Position numbers and translations under genes: made by a program
Origin: Atlantibacter sp. RC6
GTDB lineage: Bacteria > Pseudomonadota > Gammaproteobacteria > Enterobacterales > Enterobacteriaceae
Assembly: GCF_014193285.1 (NCBI RefSeq)
Contig: NZ_JACHZE010000003.1
Location: 62,001-126,000, forward strand
DNA: 64,000 nt
Direction of reading: 5' to 3'
Notes under the pieces: generated by a model
Seen by the model: the letters and a program-made list of their open reading frames with translations, nothing else
Databases searched by the model: none
What the model was told of the DNA's origin: nothing
Shown here: positions 52,841 through 64,000 of the stretch, in pieces
How the letters are laid out: each line of letters starts with the position of its first letter
Position numbering within the stretch: the first letter of the stretch is position 1

Positions 52841-54121
52841 TTATAGCTGAGAATCAAGGTAATCTGCCCAAATCTGCAACCATTTCCTACACTCTGCATC
52901 ATACTTGTAGAGGTTATAAATTCCTTCCACACCGCCTTTTGTATGCCCCAGAATAGCCTCAGCCACTTCGTTAGGACATTGAAGCCGCGATAGCCCGGTA
53001 CGCACAGTCCGCCGTAAATCATGCGGTGTCCAGCTCGGTATATCTAACATCTGGCCGGATTCACGTAAGCGCCACGCATTCTCTGTCAGATACTTTTGCT
53101 GGATTGGTCGTCTTGTTCGTGTAGACGGGAAAAGGTAGGTATCCGAGTTGAGGCGGAGCACTTTAAGAAAGTCTACGGCCTGAGTGGATAACTGGACATA
53201 ACGCTCAACACCCGTTTTAGTCTCGCGCAGGTGTATCGTACCCTTCTCCAGATCAACATCCTTCCACGCCATGTTACAGACCTCTCCGGTACGGCAACCT
53301 GTCCAGAGGGTCAGGCGAAGCACATTTTTAATCGTTGGGGAAAAAGCAGAGCCCGGTAGCCACTGTAGAAACTTTTTAAGCTCAGCTTCACTCAGCACAC
53401 GCGTACCACGATTATTGGTAAGCTTGATTCGAGTCTGACGGAGGCTGGACTTTGCCAACAGCGCGGGATTAGCAAAGCTGGCATCAAAACGCCCCAAACC
53501 AATAGCGAACTCGTAGGCCAAAGACAGCTCCCGTAGAACGTTACCGGCTTGCACTTTTGCTCCTCTGGCAACAATGCCATTGATAAGCGTAATCACTTCA
53601 TTGCGCGTGATTTCAGCGGCATTACGATCGCCTAGCTTATCTACCGCATCGGCATACAGTGTTCTGCGCACTTCATCCTGGCCTTTCTTCTTCCGGGCCC
53701 CCGGAATGATTTTGCCATCCCTGGTTTTGCGGTCTTCAATGCGCTCAGTCAGGTAAAGCTCAACTAATCCCTGCACTGTCAATTCAGGTACTTTGGCCTT
53801 TTCAGCCTCGATTGCACGAAGTTGTTTTTCCTGCTTGAGTTCTGATGCAGGGCACCGACCTTCCTGACGGAGGAGCTTTAATTCGTTGAGTTTAAGACGT
53901 GCAGCGGCGAGAGAAGTCTGCGGGAAGTTGCCAATTTTGACCTGAGCAAGTTTTCCAGTCACAGGGCTCGTGTAACGGTAGAAAAAAGATTTAACACCAG
54001 TAGCACCACAGGAGACACGTAAACCACGATTTTCGCCAATATCAGCTTTATCTTTGTCACCTGGCTTCATCATTTCTATCGCTTTAAACGACAGTGGCTT
54101 TGCCTCTTGTTTTCCTGCCAT
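52841..54121 (-). CDS. P4-type integrase
   Basis: A 426-residue tyrosine recombinase of the P4/CP4-57 family. It has an N-terminal arm-binding DUF4102 domain (about 8-90; LRVSCGATGVKSFFYRYTSP), a core-binding domain (about 115-210) and a catalytic domain with Arg277 (TGCRTGEV), His367 and Arg370 (HDLRRT), His393 (LGHTKGG) and Tyr402 or Tyr405 (YNLYKY). The ATG at 54121 is chosen for its GGAG site; the longer frame has none. The gene lies at the mutS edge of the island and points into it, with its start about 215 bases from mutS. It should catalyse insertion and excision. Confidence 0.92.
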   Translation of the reverse strand: MAGKQEAKPLSFKAIEMMKPGDKDKADIGENRGLRVSCGATGVKSFFYRYTSPVTGKLAQVKIGNFPQTSLAAARLKLNELKLLRQEGRCPASELKQEKQLRAIEAEKAKVPELTVQGLVELYLTERIEDRKTRDGKIIPGARKKKGQDEVRRTLYADAVDKLGDRNAAEITRNEVITLINGIVARGAKVQAGNVLRELSLAYEFAIGLGRFDASFANPALLAKSSLRQTRIKLTNNRGTRVLSEAELKKFLQWLPGSAFSPTIKNVLRLTLWTGCRTGEVCNMAWKDVDLEKGTIHLRETKTGVERYVQLSTQAVDFLKVLRLNSDTYLFPSTRTRRPIQQKYLTENAWRLRESGQMLDIPSWTPHDLRRTVRTGLSRLQCPNEVAEAILGHTKGGVEGIYNLYKYDAECRKWLQIWADYLDSQL

Positions 54122-54160
54122 AAAGACTCCGTTATCATGCTCCCTACGCATTTATGAAAC

Positions 54161-54244
54161 AAAATGTAGGTTGTGCTGTAAGTAGCCATATTTTACCAAG
54201 CTATAGGTTGGCAAGCTACACTTTAACCTACATTTAAATGTAGG
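54161..54244. repeat. Repeated CTACA/TGTAG motifs with 18-bp palindrome upstream of the integrase
   Basis: CCTACATTTAAATGTAGG (54227-54244) is a perfect palindrome. AATGTAGG occurs again at about 54166, and CTACACTTTAA and CTATAGG-like words lie between. The repeats sit between the integrase start and mutS, where arm-type integrase sites or an integrase autorepressor site would be expected. Confidence 0.5.
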
Positions 54245-54338
54245 ATTTCATGAGATCCAATGAGAGAAAGTGAAACTCAATGAGAACAACAAACATCACT
54301 AACTCATTAAAATTTAAGAAAATGGACATCATAAACCG

Positions 54339-56900
54339 ATGAGTACACTAGAGAATTTCGACGCCCATACCCCAATGATGCAGCAGTACCTGCGTCTCAA
54401 ATCACAGCACCCGGATATCCTGCTTTTCTACCGAATGGGCGATTTCTATGAGCTGTTTTACGATGATGCGAAACGCGCGTCGCAGTTGCTGGATATTTCG
54501 CTAACTAAACGCGGCGCATCGGCAGGCGAACCTATTCCCATGGCGGGCGTCCCCCATCATGCGGTAGAAAACTATCTGGCGAAACTGGTCAACCTCGGCG
54601 AATCGGTGGCGATCTGCGAACAAATCGGCGATCCAGCCACGACCAAGGGGCCGGTTGAACGCAAAGTGGTGCGCATCGTGACGCCTGGCACCATCAGCGA
54701 CGAGGCATTGTTGCAGGAGCGCCAGGATAATCTGCTCGCCGCACTCTGGCAGGACAGCAAAGGGTTTGGCTACGCCACGCTGGACATCAGTTCTGGCCGG
54801 TTCCGCCTTAGCGAGCCGCAGGACCGGGAAACCATGGCCGCGGAACTCCAGCGCACCAACCCGGCGGAATTACTGTACGCCGAAGATTTTGCCGAAATGG
54901 CGCTGATTGAAGGCCGCCGCGGTTTACGTCGCCGTCCGCTGTGGGAATTCGAAATCGACACCGCGCGCCAGCAGTTAAATATGCAGTTCGGCACCCGGGA
55001 TCTGACCGGCTTTGGTGTAGAAAACGCGCCGCGCGGGCTGTGCGCCGCGGGTTGCCTGCTCCAGTACGTGAAAGATACACAGCGCACCGCCCTGCCCCAT
55101 ATTCGTTCCATCACCATGGAGCGCCAGCAGGACAGCATCATTATGGATGCCGCTACGCGCCGTAACCTGGAAATCACCCAGAATCTGAGCGGCGGCATTG
55201 AAAATACCGTGGCATCGGTGCTGGATGGCACCGTCACGCCGATGGGCAGCCGTATGCTGAAACGCTGGCTGCATATGCCGGTACGCCATCACGAAACATT
55301 ACGCTCGCGTCAGCAAACCATTGCCGCGCTGATGGATCGCACCGGTGAACTTCAGCCTGTACTGCGCCAGGTCGGCGATCTTGAGCGTATTCTGGCGCGC
55401 CTTGCGCTGCGTACCGCGCGGCCCCGCGACTTAGCGCGTATGCGCCATGCCTTCCAGCAATTACCGCTGCTGAACGAACTGCTTGGCGAAATCGACAGCG
55501 AATATGTGCAAACCCTGCGCCAAAATATGGGCGAATTCAGTGAGCTGCGCTCGCTGCTGGAACGCGCCATCATTGATTCTCCGCCAGTATTGATCCGCGA
55601 CGGCGGAGTGATCGCCCCCGGCTATCATGAAGAGTTGGACGAATGGCGCGCGCTGGCGGACGGCGCGACAGATTATCTCGACCGGCTTGAGATTCGCGAG
55701 CGGGAAAAACTCGGGCTGGATACGCTTAAGGTCGGCTTTAACGCAGTGCACGGCTATTACATTCAGGTCAGCCGCGGCCAGAGCCATCTGGTGCCGATGA
55801 ATTATGTGCGCCGTCAAACGCTGAAAAACGCCGAGCGCTACATTATTCCTGAGCTAAAAGAGTACGAAGACAAAGTGCTCACTTCGAAAGGAAAAGCGCT
55901 GTCGCTGGAAAAACAGCTCTATGACCAGTTATTCGACATGCTGTTGCCGCACCTGGCTGAGTTGCAGCAAAGCGCCAGTACGTTAGCGGAACTGGACGTC
56001 CTGGTTAACCTGGCTGAACGCGCGTTAACCCTGAATTATTGCTGCCCAACCCTGAGCGATAAGCCCGGCATCAACATTGTCGAAGGGCGTCATCCCGTGG
56101 TGGAACAGGTGCTTAATGAGCCCTTTATCGCCAATCCGCTGGCTCTGTCTGCCCAGCGCAAAATGCTGATTATTACCGGCCCTAACATGGGCGGTAAAAG
56201 CACCTATATGCGTCAAACCGCGCTGATTGTGCTGATGGCCTATATCGGCAGTTATGTGCCCGCCACTCAGGCGGAAATCGGCCCCATCGACCGTATATTT
56301 ACCCGCGTTGGTGCAGCGGACGATCTGGCGTCTGGCCGTTCTACCTTTATGGTTGAGATGACCGAAACCGCCAACATTCTGCACAACGCCACCGAATACA
56401 GCCTGGTGCTGATGGATGAGATTGGCCGTGGCACTTCCACTTACGATGGTCTGTCGCTGGCGTGGGCCTGCGCGGAAAGCCTGGCAAACCGGATTAAAGC
56501 GTTCACTCTGTTTGCGACACACTATTTCGAGCTCACCACGCTGCCTGAGAAAATGGAAGGCGTCGCCAACGTGCATCTGGACGCTATCGAGCATGGCGAT
56601 ACCATCGCGTTTATGCACAGCGTTCAGGATGGCGCAGCCAGTAAGAGCTATGGTCTGGCGGTAGCGGCACTGGCTGGCGTGCCAAAAGATGTGATTAAGC
56701 GCGCCCGCCAGAAGCTGCGTGAACTGGAGAACCTGTCGGGTAATGCATCCGCCACGCAGATCGACGGTACGCAGATGTCGCTGCTGGCCGCAACGGAAGA
56801 AACCAGCCCGGCGGTGGAAGCGCTGGAAGCCCTCGACCCCGACTCGCTGTCGCCGCGTCAGGCGCTGGAATGGATTTATCGGCTGAAAAGCCTGGTGTAA
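54339..56900 (+). CDS. mutS: DNA mismatch repair protein MutS
   Basis: MutS recognises mismatches and small loops and recruits MutL and MutH. The 853-residue protein has the same length as in E. coli. The mismatch-binding domain has the Phe-x-Glu motif in [17 protein letters not shown], followed by connector, core and clamp. The ATPase domain has Walker [10 protein letters not shown], the ST-motif [11 protein letters not shown], Walker [12 protein letters not shown] and the His in FATHYFEL. The C-terminal tetramerisation tail ([17 protein letters not shown]) is present. The gene is intact despite the integrated island directly upstream. It may have lost its native upstream context. Confidence 0.98.
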   Translation: MSTLENFDAHTPMMQQYLRLKSQHPDILLFYRMGDFYELFYDDAKRASQLLDISLTKRGASAGEPIPMAGVPHHAVENYLAKLVNLGESVAICEQIGDPATTKGPVERKVVRIVTPGTISDEALLQERQDNLLAALWQDSKGFGYATLDISSGRFRLSEPQDRETMAAELQRTNPAELLYAEDFAEMALIEGRRGLRRRPLWEFEIDTARQQLNMQFGTRDLTGFGVENAPRGLCAAGCLLQYVKDTQRTALPHIRSITMERQQDSIIMDAATRRNLEITQNLSGGIENTVASVLDGTVTPMGSRMLKRWLHMPVRHHETLRSRQQTIAALMDRTGELQPVLRQVGDLERILARLALRTARPRDLARMRHAFQQLPLLNELLGEIDSEYVQTLRQNMGEFSELRSLLERAIIDSPPVLIRDGGVIAPGYHEELDEWRALADGATDYLDRLEIREREKLGLDTLKVGFNAVHGYYIQVSRGQSHLVPMNYVRRQTLKNAERYIIPELKEYEDKVLTSKGKALSLEKQLYDQLFDMLLPHLAELQQSASTLAELDVLVNLAERALTLNYCCPTLSDKPGINIVEGRHPVVEQVLNEPFIANPLALSAQRKMLIITGPNMGGKSTYMRQTALIVLMAYIGSYVPATQAEIGPIDRIFTRVGAADDLASGRSTFMVEMTETANILHNATEYSLVLMDEIGRGTSTYDGLSLAWACAESLANRIKAFTLFATHYFELTTLPEKMEGVANVHLDAIEHGDTIAFMHSVQDGAASKSYGLAVAALAGVPKDVIKRARQKLRELENLSGNASATQIDGTQMSLLAATEETSPAVEALEALDPDSLSPRQALEWIYRLKSLV

Positions 56901-56916
56901 TTGATGGGGCAGGCAT

Positions 56917-56946
56917 AAAAAAATCTCTCGCCAGGAGAGATTTTTT
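56917..56946. terminator. Terminator after mutS
   Basis: AAATCTCTC (56921-56929) pairs with GAGAGATTT (56935-56943), flanked by seven A on the left and a T run on the right. Confidence 0.88.
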
Positions 56947-56951
56947 AAAGC

Positions 56952-56982
56952 AAAAAGGCGGTGAAATTCACCGCCTTTTTTT
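56952..56982. terminator. Terminator after rpoS
   Basis: GGCGGTG (56957-56963) pairs with CACCGCC (56969-56975), with five A on the left and seven T on the right. It lies 10 bases beyond the rpoS stop and works in both directions. Confidence 0.9.
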
Positions 56983-56992
56983 AGAGCAAAAC

Positions 56993-57985
56993 TTATTCGC
57001 GGAACAGCGCTTCGATGTTCAGACCCTGGGTCTGAAGAATTTCGCGCAGACGGCGCAACCCTTCAACCTGAATCTGACGAACACGCTCACGAGTCAGGCC
57101 AATTTCACGGCCTACATCTTCGAGCGTTGCCGCTTCATAGCCCAGCAGGCCGAAACGACGCGCCAACACTTCACGCTGTTTGGCATTCAGTTCGAACAGC
57201 CATTTGACGATACTTTGTTTCATGTCATCGTCTTGCGTGGTGTCTTCCGGACCGTTGTCTTTTTCATCGGCCAGAATGTCCAGCAGCGCTTTTTCTGAAT
57301 CGCCACCCAGAGGGGTGTCGACGGAAGTAATGCGCTCGTTGAGACGCAGCATACGGCTTACGTCATCAACCGGTTTATCCAACTGCTCGGCAATCTCTTC
57401 CGCGCTGGGCTCATGGTCCAGCTTGTGAGACAGTTCGCGTGCAGTACGCAGATAAACGTTCAACTCTTTAACGATGTGAATCGGCAGACGGATGGTTCGG
57501 GTTTGATTCATGATCGCCCGTTCAATCGTTTGACGAATCCACCATGTTGCATAGGTTGAGAAGCGGAACCCACGTTCTGGGTCAAATTTCTCAACAGCGC
57601 GAATCAGCCCCAGGTTGCCCTCTTCAATCAGATCCAGCAGAGCCAGACCGCGATTGCTGTAGCGACGAGCAATTTTTACCACCAGACGCAGGTTACTTTC
57701 GATCATGCGACGGCGGGAGGCGACATCACCACGCAAAGCGCGGCGCGCGAAATAGACTTCTTCTTCTGCTGTTAACAGCGGGGAATAACCAATCTCCCCC
57801 AGATACAGTTGAGTCGCGTCCAGCACACGCTGTGTTGAACCCTGCGACAACAGCTCTTCTTCAGCTAAGTCGTTATCACTGGGTTCCTCTTCTATTAAGG
57901 CTTTTTCGTCAAAAGCCTCTACTCCGTTCTCATCAAATTCCGCGTCTTCATTTAAATCATGAACTTTCAGCGTATTCTGACTCAT
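56993..57985 (-). CDS. rpoS: Stationary-phase sigma factor RpoS
   Basis: RpoS (sigma-38) directs the general stress and stationary-phase response. The 330-residue protein is intact: region 1.2 and 2 with [17 protein letters not shown] (region 2.3-2.4) and the [13 protein letters not shown] core-binding motif, region 3 (about 165-240), and region 4.2 with [18 protein letters not shown]. Lys173, the RssB contact in E. coli, lies in a conserved stretch (HIVKELNVY). It is preceded by nlpD, which contains the main rpoS promoter in E. coli, and is convergent with mutS. Confidence 0.98.
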   Translation of the reverse strand: MSQNTLKVHDLNEDAEFDENGVEAFDEKALIEEEPSDNDLAEEELLSQGSTQRVLDATQLYLGEIGYSPLLTAEEEVYFARRALRGDVASRRRMIESNLRLVVKIARRYSNRGLALLDLIEEGNLGLIRAVEKFDPERGFRFSTYATWWIRQTIERAIMNQTRTIRLPIHIVKELNVYLRTARELSHKLDHEPSAEEIAEQLDKPVDDVSRMLRLNERITSVDTPLGGDSEKALLDILADEKDNGPEDTTQDDDMKQSIVKWLFELNAKQREVLARRFGLLGYEAATLEDVGREIGLTRERVRQIQVEGLRRLREILQTQGLNIEALFRE

Positions 57986-58102
57986 AAAGGTGGCTCCTAC
58001 CCGTGATCCCTAAGCAAAGCGTCTGACTCTGTTTATGTGGGGCGCAGTGGCTACGTGGACCTTTGCGCCCTTTACAGCAGAGTGGCAAACCGCTTTACCA
58101 AA
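57986..58102 (-). promoter_or_regulatory. rpoS leader, 3' part
   Basis: The 117 bases between nlpD and rpoS end in the ribosome site TAGGAGCCACCTT before the ATG, as in E. coli. There the long leader folds over this site and is opened by DsrA, RprA or ArcZ. Only the proximal part near the start codon is recognisably conserved by eye. Confidence 0.6.
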
Positions 58103-59224
58103 TTATCGCTGCGGTAAGTAACGCAGCGGGTTTACGGATTTCCCCTTGTAACGAATTTCAAAATGCAAGCGTGTAGAACTGGTTCCGGTGCTACCCATGG
58201 TAGCGATTTTCTGCCCCGCCTTAACTTCTTGTTGTTCCCGGACCAGCATTGTGTCGTTATGGGCGTAGGCACTCAGGTAATCATCGTTGTGTTTTATGAT
58301 GATAAGATTACCGTAACCGCGCAGAGCATTACCGGCATAAACTACCCGCCCGTCTGCTGTGGCGATGATAGCCTGGCCTTTACTGCCTGCGATATCGATC
58401 CCTTTATTACCGCCTTCGTTCGCGGAGAAGTTCTCGATAACCTTGCCTTCAGCCGGCCAGCGCCATGTAGAAATCGGCGAACTGGTTGTCGTGCTGCTGA
58501 CAGTCGGTTCAGTAGAGCTAACCACAGGTGCCGTTACCGGTGCTGTGACTACTGTCCCAGTACTCGGATTATTCGGCAACATTTTGTTAGCACTTTGTTC
58601 ACCTGAGGACTCAGAATACGTAATTGTTGGTTTGGACGCAACTACCGTGGTGGAATTTTGTGCAGGCGGAGTCACGATCCCCTGTGCCGTAGCATCGGCC
58701 TGAGTTATTGCATTGCCGCCAGTGATAGGCGTTCCCGATGCGTTTCCGACCTGTAACGTCTGCCCGACGTTTAAACCGTAAGGGGGCTGAACGTTGTTAC
58801 GTTGCGCTAAGTCACGGAAATCATTACCTGTTATCCAGGCGATGTAGAAAAGTGTATCACCACGCTTAACGGTATAGGTGCTACCGCCCGCATAGCTTCC
58901 CTTCGGAATGCTCCCATATTTACGATTGTAAACAATTCGGCCATTTTCTGTACGAACGGGCTCGTCGGGAATGGCCTGGACCTGTGTAGGTTGGGTAACA
59001 GGACGCTGTACCGGTTGGATTTGCGGTGCGGGCGTCGGCGTGTTCATTTTTGGCGGCGGCGTAATCAACATTCCGCTGCTGGTCTCACCACCGCTGTTGC
59101 CGCCATTCACTGAACTGATCGGCGCTTGAGATTGATTATTGGATGAACACCCGGCGACAAGAAGTGAAATCAGAGAAAGTGTCGCCACCCGGCGTGCTGT
59201 AAATGTATGGCTTCCCGCGCTCAT
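58103..59224 (-). CDS. nlpD: Murein hydrolase activator NlpD
   Basis: NlpD is an outer-membrane lipoprotein that activates the amidase AmiC during cell separation. The 373-residue precursor has a lipobox (LLVAGC, Cys26) and a Pro/Gln/Ser-rich linker. A LysM domain follows (about 115-160; [19 protein letters not shown]), then a low-complexity Thr/Ser/Val region, then a degenerate LytM (M23-like) domain near the C-terminus ([31 protein letters not shown]). The zinc-ligand set of active M23 enzymes is incomplete, as expected for an activator. The rpoS promoter lies within this gene in E. coli. Confidence 0.96.
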   Translation of the reverse strand: MSAGSHTFTARRVATLSLISLLVAGCSSNNQSQAPISSVNGGNSGGETSSGMLITPPPKMNTPTPAPQIQPVQRPVTQPTQVQAIPDEPVRTENGRIVYNRKYGSIPKGSYAGGSTYTVKRGDTLFYIAWITGNDFRDLAQRNNVQPPYGLNVGQTLQVGNASGTPITGGNAITQADATAQGIVTPPAQNSTTVVASKPTITYSESSGEQSANKMLPNNPSTGTVVTAPVTAPVVSSTEPTVSSTTTSSPISTWRWPAEGKVIENFSANEGGNKGIDIAGSKGQAIIATADGRVVYAGNALRGYGNLIIIKHNDDYLSAYAHNDTMLVREQQEVKAGQKIATMGSTGTSSTRLHFEIRYKGKSVNPLRYLPQR

Positions 59225-59348
59225 TGTTCCCCCAAAATGATGGTCTTTACTGCTAAAAATGAAGACAACCGTGGCCGGCCATCAGCAAAATGAAAATTCG
59301 CCTCACCATACGCTGATAAACCGATAAGGAAACAGGAAAAACTCCTGG

Positions 59349-60710
<1,362 letters not shown>

Positions 60711-60730
<20 letters not shown>

Positions 60731-61757
60731 AATCACCCGACGTTGTTATCAATTCCCTTACTACACTGGTAGCAAAACTCCCCGCAGGCAACCAAAAACG
60801 CATTTCCACGCTCGCGTCATCCCGCCAGGCCCAGCTCATCGCCTGAGGAAACATCAGTATCGCGCGCCGGGCGGCCTCTACTTTCTCACGCGTTAATAAA
60901 GCCTGTAAATCTGCCTCCTGGGCAATGCGCTGCTGCTCATTTTCCAGCGCCTGACGTGCAGTTCCCCACTCGCCGCTGCCCGGCAGCGCCGCCGTGATTA
61001 ACAGTTCATGATTATCCACACGCGCCTGGAGCGCTGGCAGTTCTTCCTGCGTCGCAACAAACCAGCTTCCGCGCCCCGCTAATTGTAGCGCATCGCCATC
61101 AACAACTTGATTAAAGTCTGTTTTTTTAAGCCGCTCGCTAACCAGCTGATTAAACAACGCGCTGCGGGCAGCTGACAATGCAAAACTGCGTTTATTGCGA
61201 TCGCGCAGCGGCTGGTTATTTTGCGCCCAGACCCGCGCCTGGATCAGGTTACTGCCGCCGCGACCAAAACGCTGCGGGCCAAAATAGTTAGGCACGCCGT
61301 CGTTTTTTACTGCATGAAGGCGAGTTTCCAACTCATCGCGCCGGGTAATGTCGCGTAATACCAGCGTAAAATGATTGCCTTTTAATGCCCCGGTGCGCAA
61401 TTTGCGCTTATGGCGCGCGTACTCGAGCACCTGACAGCCTTCCAGCGCAAAACCGCTTAAATCCGGCATCTCTTTGCCGGGTAAGCGCACGCAAAACCAC
61501 TGTTCAGTGACGGCATGCTTATCTTTTTGCCCGGCGAAGCTGACTTCGCGGGCCGGCACTTTAAGGAACTTAGCCAGCGCGTCCGCCACAAAGCGCGTGT
61601 TGCAGCCCTTTTTGACGATGCGCACCAGCAGCTGCTCGCCTTCGCCATCCGGCGCGAAGCCCAAATCTTCCACCACCACGAAATCTTCCGGCGAGGCCTT
61701 CAAAACGCCCGAACCCTGGGGTTTACCGTGCAGCCACGTCAGTTGTTCAAAATCCAT
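60711..61757 (-). CDS. truD: tRNA pseudouridine(13) synthase TruD
   Basis: TruD forms pseudouridine at position 13 of tRNA-Glu. The 348-residue protein has the TruD family motif [16 protein letters not shown] with the catalytic Asp (near residue 80), [11 protein letters not shown] and the conserved [14 protein letters not shown], plus the inserted TRUD domain in the middle. It is coupled to ispF by a one-base overlap (the ATG and TGA share a base) and overlaps surE by 20 bases. Confidence 0.96.
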
Positions 61758-62236
61758 CAGGCTTTCACCTTCACCAGCAGCGCCACCGCTTCGCAGGCGA
61801 TACCTTCGCCGCGCCCGGTGAAACCCAGTTTCTCGGTGGTAGTGGCTTTGACGTTGACGTCATCCATATGGCAACCCAGATCCTCTGCGATAAACACGCG
61901 CATTTGCGGAATATGCGGCAGCATTTTCGGTGCCTGGGCGATGATCGTCACATCGACGTTGCCCAGGGTGTAGCCTTTTGCCTGAATCCGGCGCCAGGCT
62001 TCGCGCAGCAGTTCACGGCTGTCTGCCCCTTTAAACGCCGGATCGGTATCCGGAAACAGTTTGCCGATATCCCCCAGCGCCGCCGCGCCTAACAGTGCGT
62101 CGGTCAACGCATGCAATGCCACATCGCCATCTGAATGGGCCAGCAGCCCTTTTTCATAAGGGATGCGCACGCCCCCAATGATCAATGGGCCTGGGCCGCC
62201 AAAGGCGTGTACATCGAAGCCATGTCCGATCCGCAT
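61757..62236 (-). CDS. ispF: 2-C-methyl-D-erythritol 2,4-cyclodiphosphate synthase IspF
   Basis: IspF makes MEcPP in the non-mevalonate isoprenoid pathway. The 159-residue protein forms a trimer; zinc ligands Asp8 and His10 are in [10 protein letters not shown] and His42 in [27 protein letters not shown] lines the active site. It shares one base with the ispD stop (ATG/TAA overlap), and the two act at neighbouring steps of the same pathway. Confidence 0.97.
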   Translation of the reverse strand: MRIGHGFDVHAFGGPGPLIIGGVRIPYEKGLLAHSDGDVALHALTDALLGAAALGDIGKLFPDTDPAFKGADSRELLREAWRRIQAKGYTLGNVDVTIIAQAPKMLPHIPQMRVFIAEDLGCHMDDVNVKATTTEKLGFTGRGEGIACEAVALLVKVKA

Positions 62237-62946
62237 TATGCATTCTCCATCTGGGTTAAACGGGTAAGATAAAACGCCGCAAGGGCAAGGTCTTCAGGAC
62301 GCGTCACTTTAATATTATCACCGCGTCCGGCCACCAGTTCAGGATGATAGCCGCAGTGTTCCAGCGCCGACGCTTCATCGGTGATCGTCGCCCCTTCATT
62401 GAGGGCACGGATCAGGCAGTCGCGCAGTAATTCAAGGGGAAAGAGTTGCGGGGTGAGCGCGTGCCAGAGATCGATGCGCTCGACGGTATGGGCAATCAGC
62501 GCTGTTCCCGGTTCGCCGCGCTTCATGGTGTCGCGCACCGGCGCGGCCAGGATGCCGCCGACGCGGCTGTGCGCCGTAATCGCCAACAGCGCGTCCAGAT
62601 CGTCAGGATGCAAGCAGGGGCGCGCAGCGTCATGCACCAACACCCACGCGGCATCACCGGCTATTTTTAAACCCGCCAGCACGGAATCCGCACGCTCGCG
62701 GCCACCGTCCACGCGCGTTACGCGCGGATCGCGGGCCAGCGGCAATGCATCAAATTGCTTATCGGCGGGACTGACGGCCACAATAACGCGGCCCACGCGA
62801 GGGTGGCGCAGCAAGCTCGCTACCGCGTGTTCAAGGATCGTGTGGTCACCAATGGTGAGATATTGTTTGGGACAGTCTGATTGCATGCGGCTGCCAATTC
62901 CGGCAGCCGGCACCACGGCAATCACGTCCGCACAGGAAGATGCCAT
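62236..62946 (-). CDS. ispD: 2-C-methyl-D-erythritol 4-phosphate cytidylyltransferase IspD
   Basis: IspD transfers CMP to MEP, giving CDP-ME. The 236-residue protein has the nucleotidyltransferase start [20 protein letters not shown] (Arg20 and Lys27 type residues), HDAARPC with the catalytic Asp, and VKRIDLW-like [16 protein letters not shown]. It is 18 bases downstream of ftsB and overlaps ispF by one base. Confidence 0.97.
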   Translation of the reverse strand: MASSCADVIAVVPAAGIGSRMQSDCPKQYLTIGDHTILEHAVASLLRHPRVGRVIVAVSPADKQFDALPLARDPRVTRVDGGRERADSVLAGLKIAGDAAWVLVHDAARPCLHPDDLDALLAITAHSRVGGILAAPVRDTMKRGEPGTALIAHTVERIDLWHALTPQLFPLELLRDCLIRALNEGATITDEASALEHCGYHPELVAGRGDNIKVTRPEDLALAAFYLTRLTQMENA

Positions 62947-62964
62947 GTGTATAACCTGAGCCTG

Positions 62965-63276
62965 TTATCGATTATTCTGCCGTGACCCCGCCGCCTGCTT
63001 AGACGCATCGGGCACCAGACGATAGAAAGTTTCGCCGGGTTTGGTCATGCTCAATTCGTTACGCGCGCGCTCTTCAATCGCCTCTTGTCCGCCGTTGAGA
63101 TCGTCGATTTCCGCGAACAACTGGTCATTACGCGCTTTGAGTTTTGCGTTGGTTGCCTGCTGGGCCGCCACGTCATCGCTGACGCGGGTGTAGTCATGAA
63201 CGCCGTTTTTACCAAACCACAATGAATACTGTAGCCAGACGACTAATGCCAGCAATAGCAGTGTTAGTTTACCCAT
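62965..63276 (-). CDS. ftsB: Cell division protein FtsB
   Basis: FtsB is a bitopic division protein that forms the FtsQLB complex controlling septal peptidoglycan synthesis. The 103-residue product has a short cytoplasmic start, a membrane segment ([19 protein letters not shown], residues 3-21), then a periplasmic coiled coil (about 29-70; [19 protein letters not shown]). The C-terminal [16 protein letters not shown]-like stretch is the FtsQ-binding part. It heads the ftsB-ispD-ispF-truD-surE run. Confidence 0.96.
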   Translation of the reverse strand: MGKLTLLLLALVVWLQYSLWFGKNGVHDYTRVSDDVAAQQATNAKLKARNDQLFAEIDDLNGGQEAIEERARNELSMTKPGETFYRLVPDASKQAAGSRQNNR

Positions 63277-63452
63277 TCTGCCCCCTGAAAAACGGCATAA
63301 TCATCCCACAACTTTCTGTTGGGCACTACCTGGCCCAATCTGACTCCCAAAAAACAGCGGCAAAATGTACCACATAACGCGCCAGGATGCGCCTGTACCT
63401 GCGAAGCGGGAACGTAATTAATAACTCGTTACGCCTGGACGTATGTCTTAAC

Positions 63453-63776
63453 TTAGCTCATAAGCCAGAGAAACAGCACGCCAAACATCAGGGCGACGGT
63501 GACGATCGTCATGATGCAGCTCACGATCAGGCGGCCATCAAGCAGAGAATGGAGCGCAATGCCGATCACTACCGCGACGGGCATCAGCGCCAGGAAGAAA
63601 GGCCAGGTATAGAGAAAAAAGAACAGGGTGTTAGGACCATAGAACAGGAAGGGGAAGCCCAACGCCAACAGCCACGCTAAAAAGCCAAGGATAGCGCCAG
63701 GCAATGTCCAGGTTGTCTCTTCAGCAGCAGGCGGGACGGATGCCTGCGAGATAATCATGTTCGTTGAATTGCGCAT
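63453..63776 (-). CDS. ygbE: Inner membrane protein YgbE (DUF3561)
   Basis: A 107-residue membrane protein with three hydrophobic segments (about 27-46, 50-76, 84-104) and the conserved stretch GPNTLFFFLYTWPFFLALM. The function is unknown in all species. Position between cysC and ftsB matches E. coli. The ATG at 63776 gives the expected N-terminus (MRNS). Confidence 0.92.
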   Translation of the reverse strand: MRNSTNMIISQASVPPAAEETTWTLPGAILGFLAWLLALGFPFLFYGPNTLFFFLYTWPFFLALMPVAVVIGIALHSLLDGRLIVSCIMTIVTVALMFGVLFLWLMS

Positions 63777-63798
63777 ACCCGATCCTGTGACCTGACTT

Positions 63799-63820
63799 GC
63801 CGGGAACAGGATTTCCCGGC
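63799..63820. terminator. Hairpin after cysC
   Basis: GCCGGGAA (63799-63806) pairs with TTCCCGGC (63813-63820) just past the cysC stop. There is no T run, so it may stabilise the 3' end rather than terminate. Confidence 0.5.
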
Positions 63821-63826
63821 GCTGTC

Positions 63827-64000
63827 TCAGAATTTGATAATATCGTCCCGCCGCAGCAGGTCTAATATTTGCGCAATCAAATTTGTTACTAATTGTTCAC
63901 CATCTAAATGGATTTCCGGGCGTTCAGGCGCTTCGTATACCGCATCGATGCCCGTGAAATTGCGCAACTCACCCGCACGGGCTTTTTTATACAATCCCTT
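63827..64000 (-). CDS. cysC: Adenylyl-sulfate kinase CysC, C-terminal part
   Basis: This is the last 57 residues of APS kinase, which phosphorylates adenylyl sulfate to PAPS in sulfate assimilation; the gene runs off the window end. The fragment [19 protein letters not shown] followed by [13 protein letters not shown] is the well-conserved end of the CysC family, including the lid and GELRNFTGI segment that binds the substrate. It ends at TGA (63827-63829). The cysD and cysN genes would be expected further upstream on the same strand. Confidence 0.95.
   Translation of the reverse strand, partial: KGLYKKARAGELRNFTGIDAVYEAPERPEIHLDGEQLVTNLIAQILDLLRRDDIIKF

Overview
The window is enterobacterial chromosome. 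Both ends match the Escherichia coli proVWX-mutS-cysC region closely in gene order and protein length, so the host is a member of the Enterobacteriaceae (Enterobacter, Kosakonia or Klebsiella-like). The sequence alone does not fix the genus. Compared with E. coli, everything normally found between mltB and mutS (the srl, nor, hyc and hyp loci) is missing here and accessory DNA lies in its place.

Layout. 1-1300: end of the proVWX osmoprotectant importer. 1480-2979: a small orphan type VI secretion module (Hcp, small membrane protein, unknown protein). 3540-9396: MFS exporter ygaY, valine exporter ygaZH and the mprA-emrA-emrB drug efflux operon. 9462-12760: luxS, the sRNA MicA with its sigma-E promoter, gshA, yqaA, yqaB. 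12887-13606: four tRNA-Arg(ACG) genes, a fragment of a fifth, and tRNA-Ser(GCT). 13901-20616: csrA, alaS, recX, recA (with SOS box), pncC, mltB. 20869-22493: a CueP-type copper protein behind a MerR-type promoter, and a membrane/coiled-coil protein.

23-38 kb is a patchwork of regulator plus enzyme or transporter cassettes. It contains AraC/SDR, IclR/EmrAB-like pump, MocR/GNAT-azoreductase-AhpD-like, a second AhpD-like gene, AraC/TSUP and LysR/hydrolase-SnoaL. IS3-type fragments, an SDR gene remnant and three copies of a short inverted-repeat element lie between them.

38.5-54.1 kb is an integrative and defence island bounded on the mutS side by a P4-type integrase. It carries a DUF927 protein, tandem 8-bp repeats plus a hairpin, an HUH-type Rep-like protein and AlpA. 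It also carries an operon of DUF2787, papain-like protease, RadC/JAB and tyrosine recombinase. Next come an XRE regulator facing a three-gene set of unknown function, a two-gene ATPase-HNH system (Septu-like) and a Shedu-type nuclease with an XRE gene.

54.3-64 kb returns to the core: mutS, then rpoS, nlpD, pcm, surE, truD, ispF, ispD, ftsB, ygbE and the end of cysC, mostly tightly packed on the minus strand. The best candidates for less-described biology are the protease/JAB/DUF2787 operon, the Septu-like pair with a long N-terminal extension, the Rep/DUF927 module with its possible origin, and the unknown genes beside Hcp.
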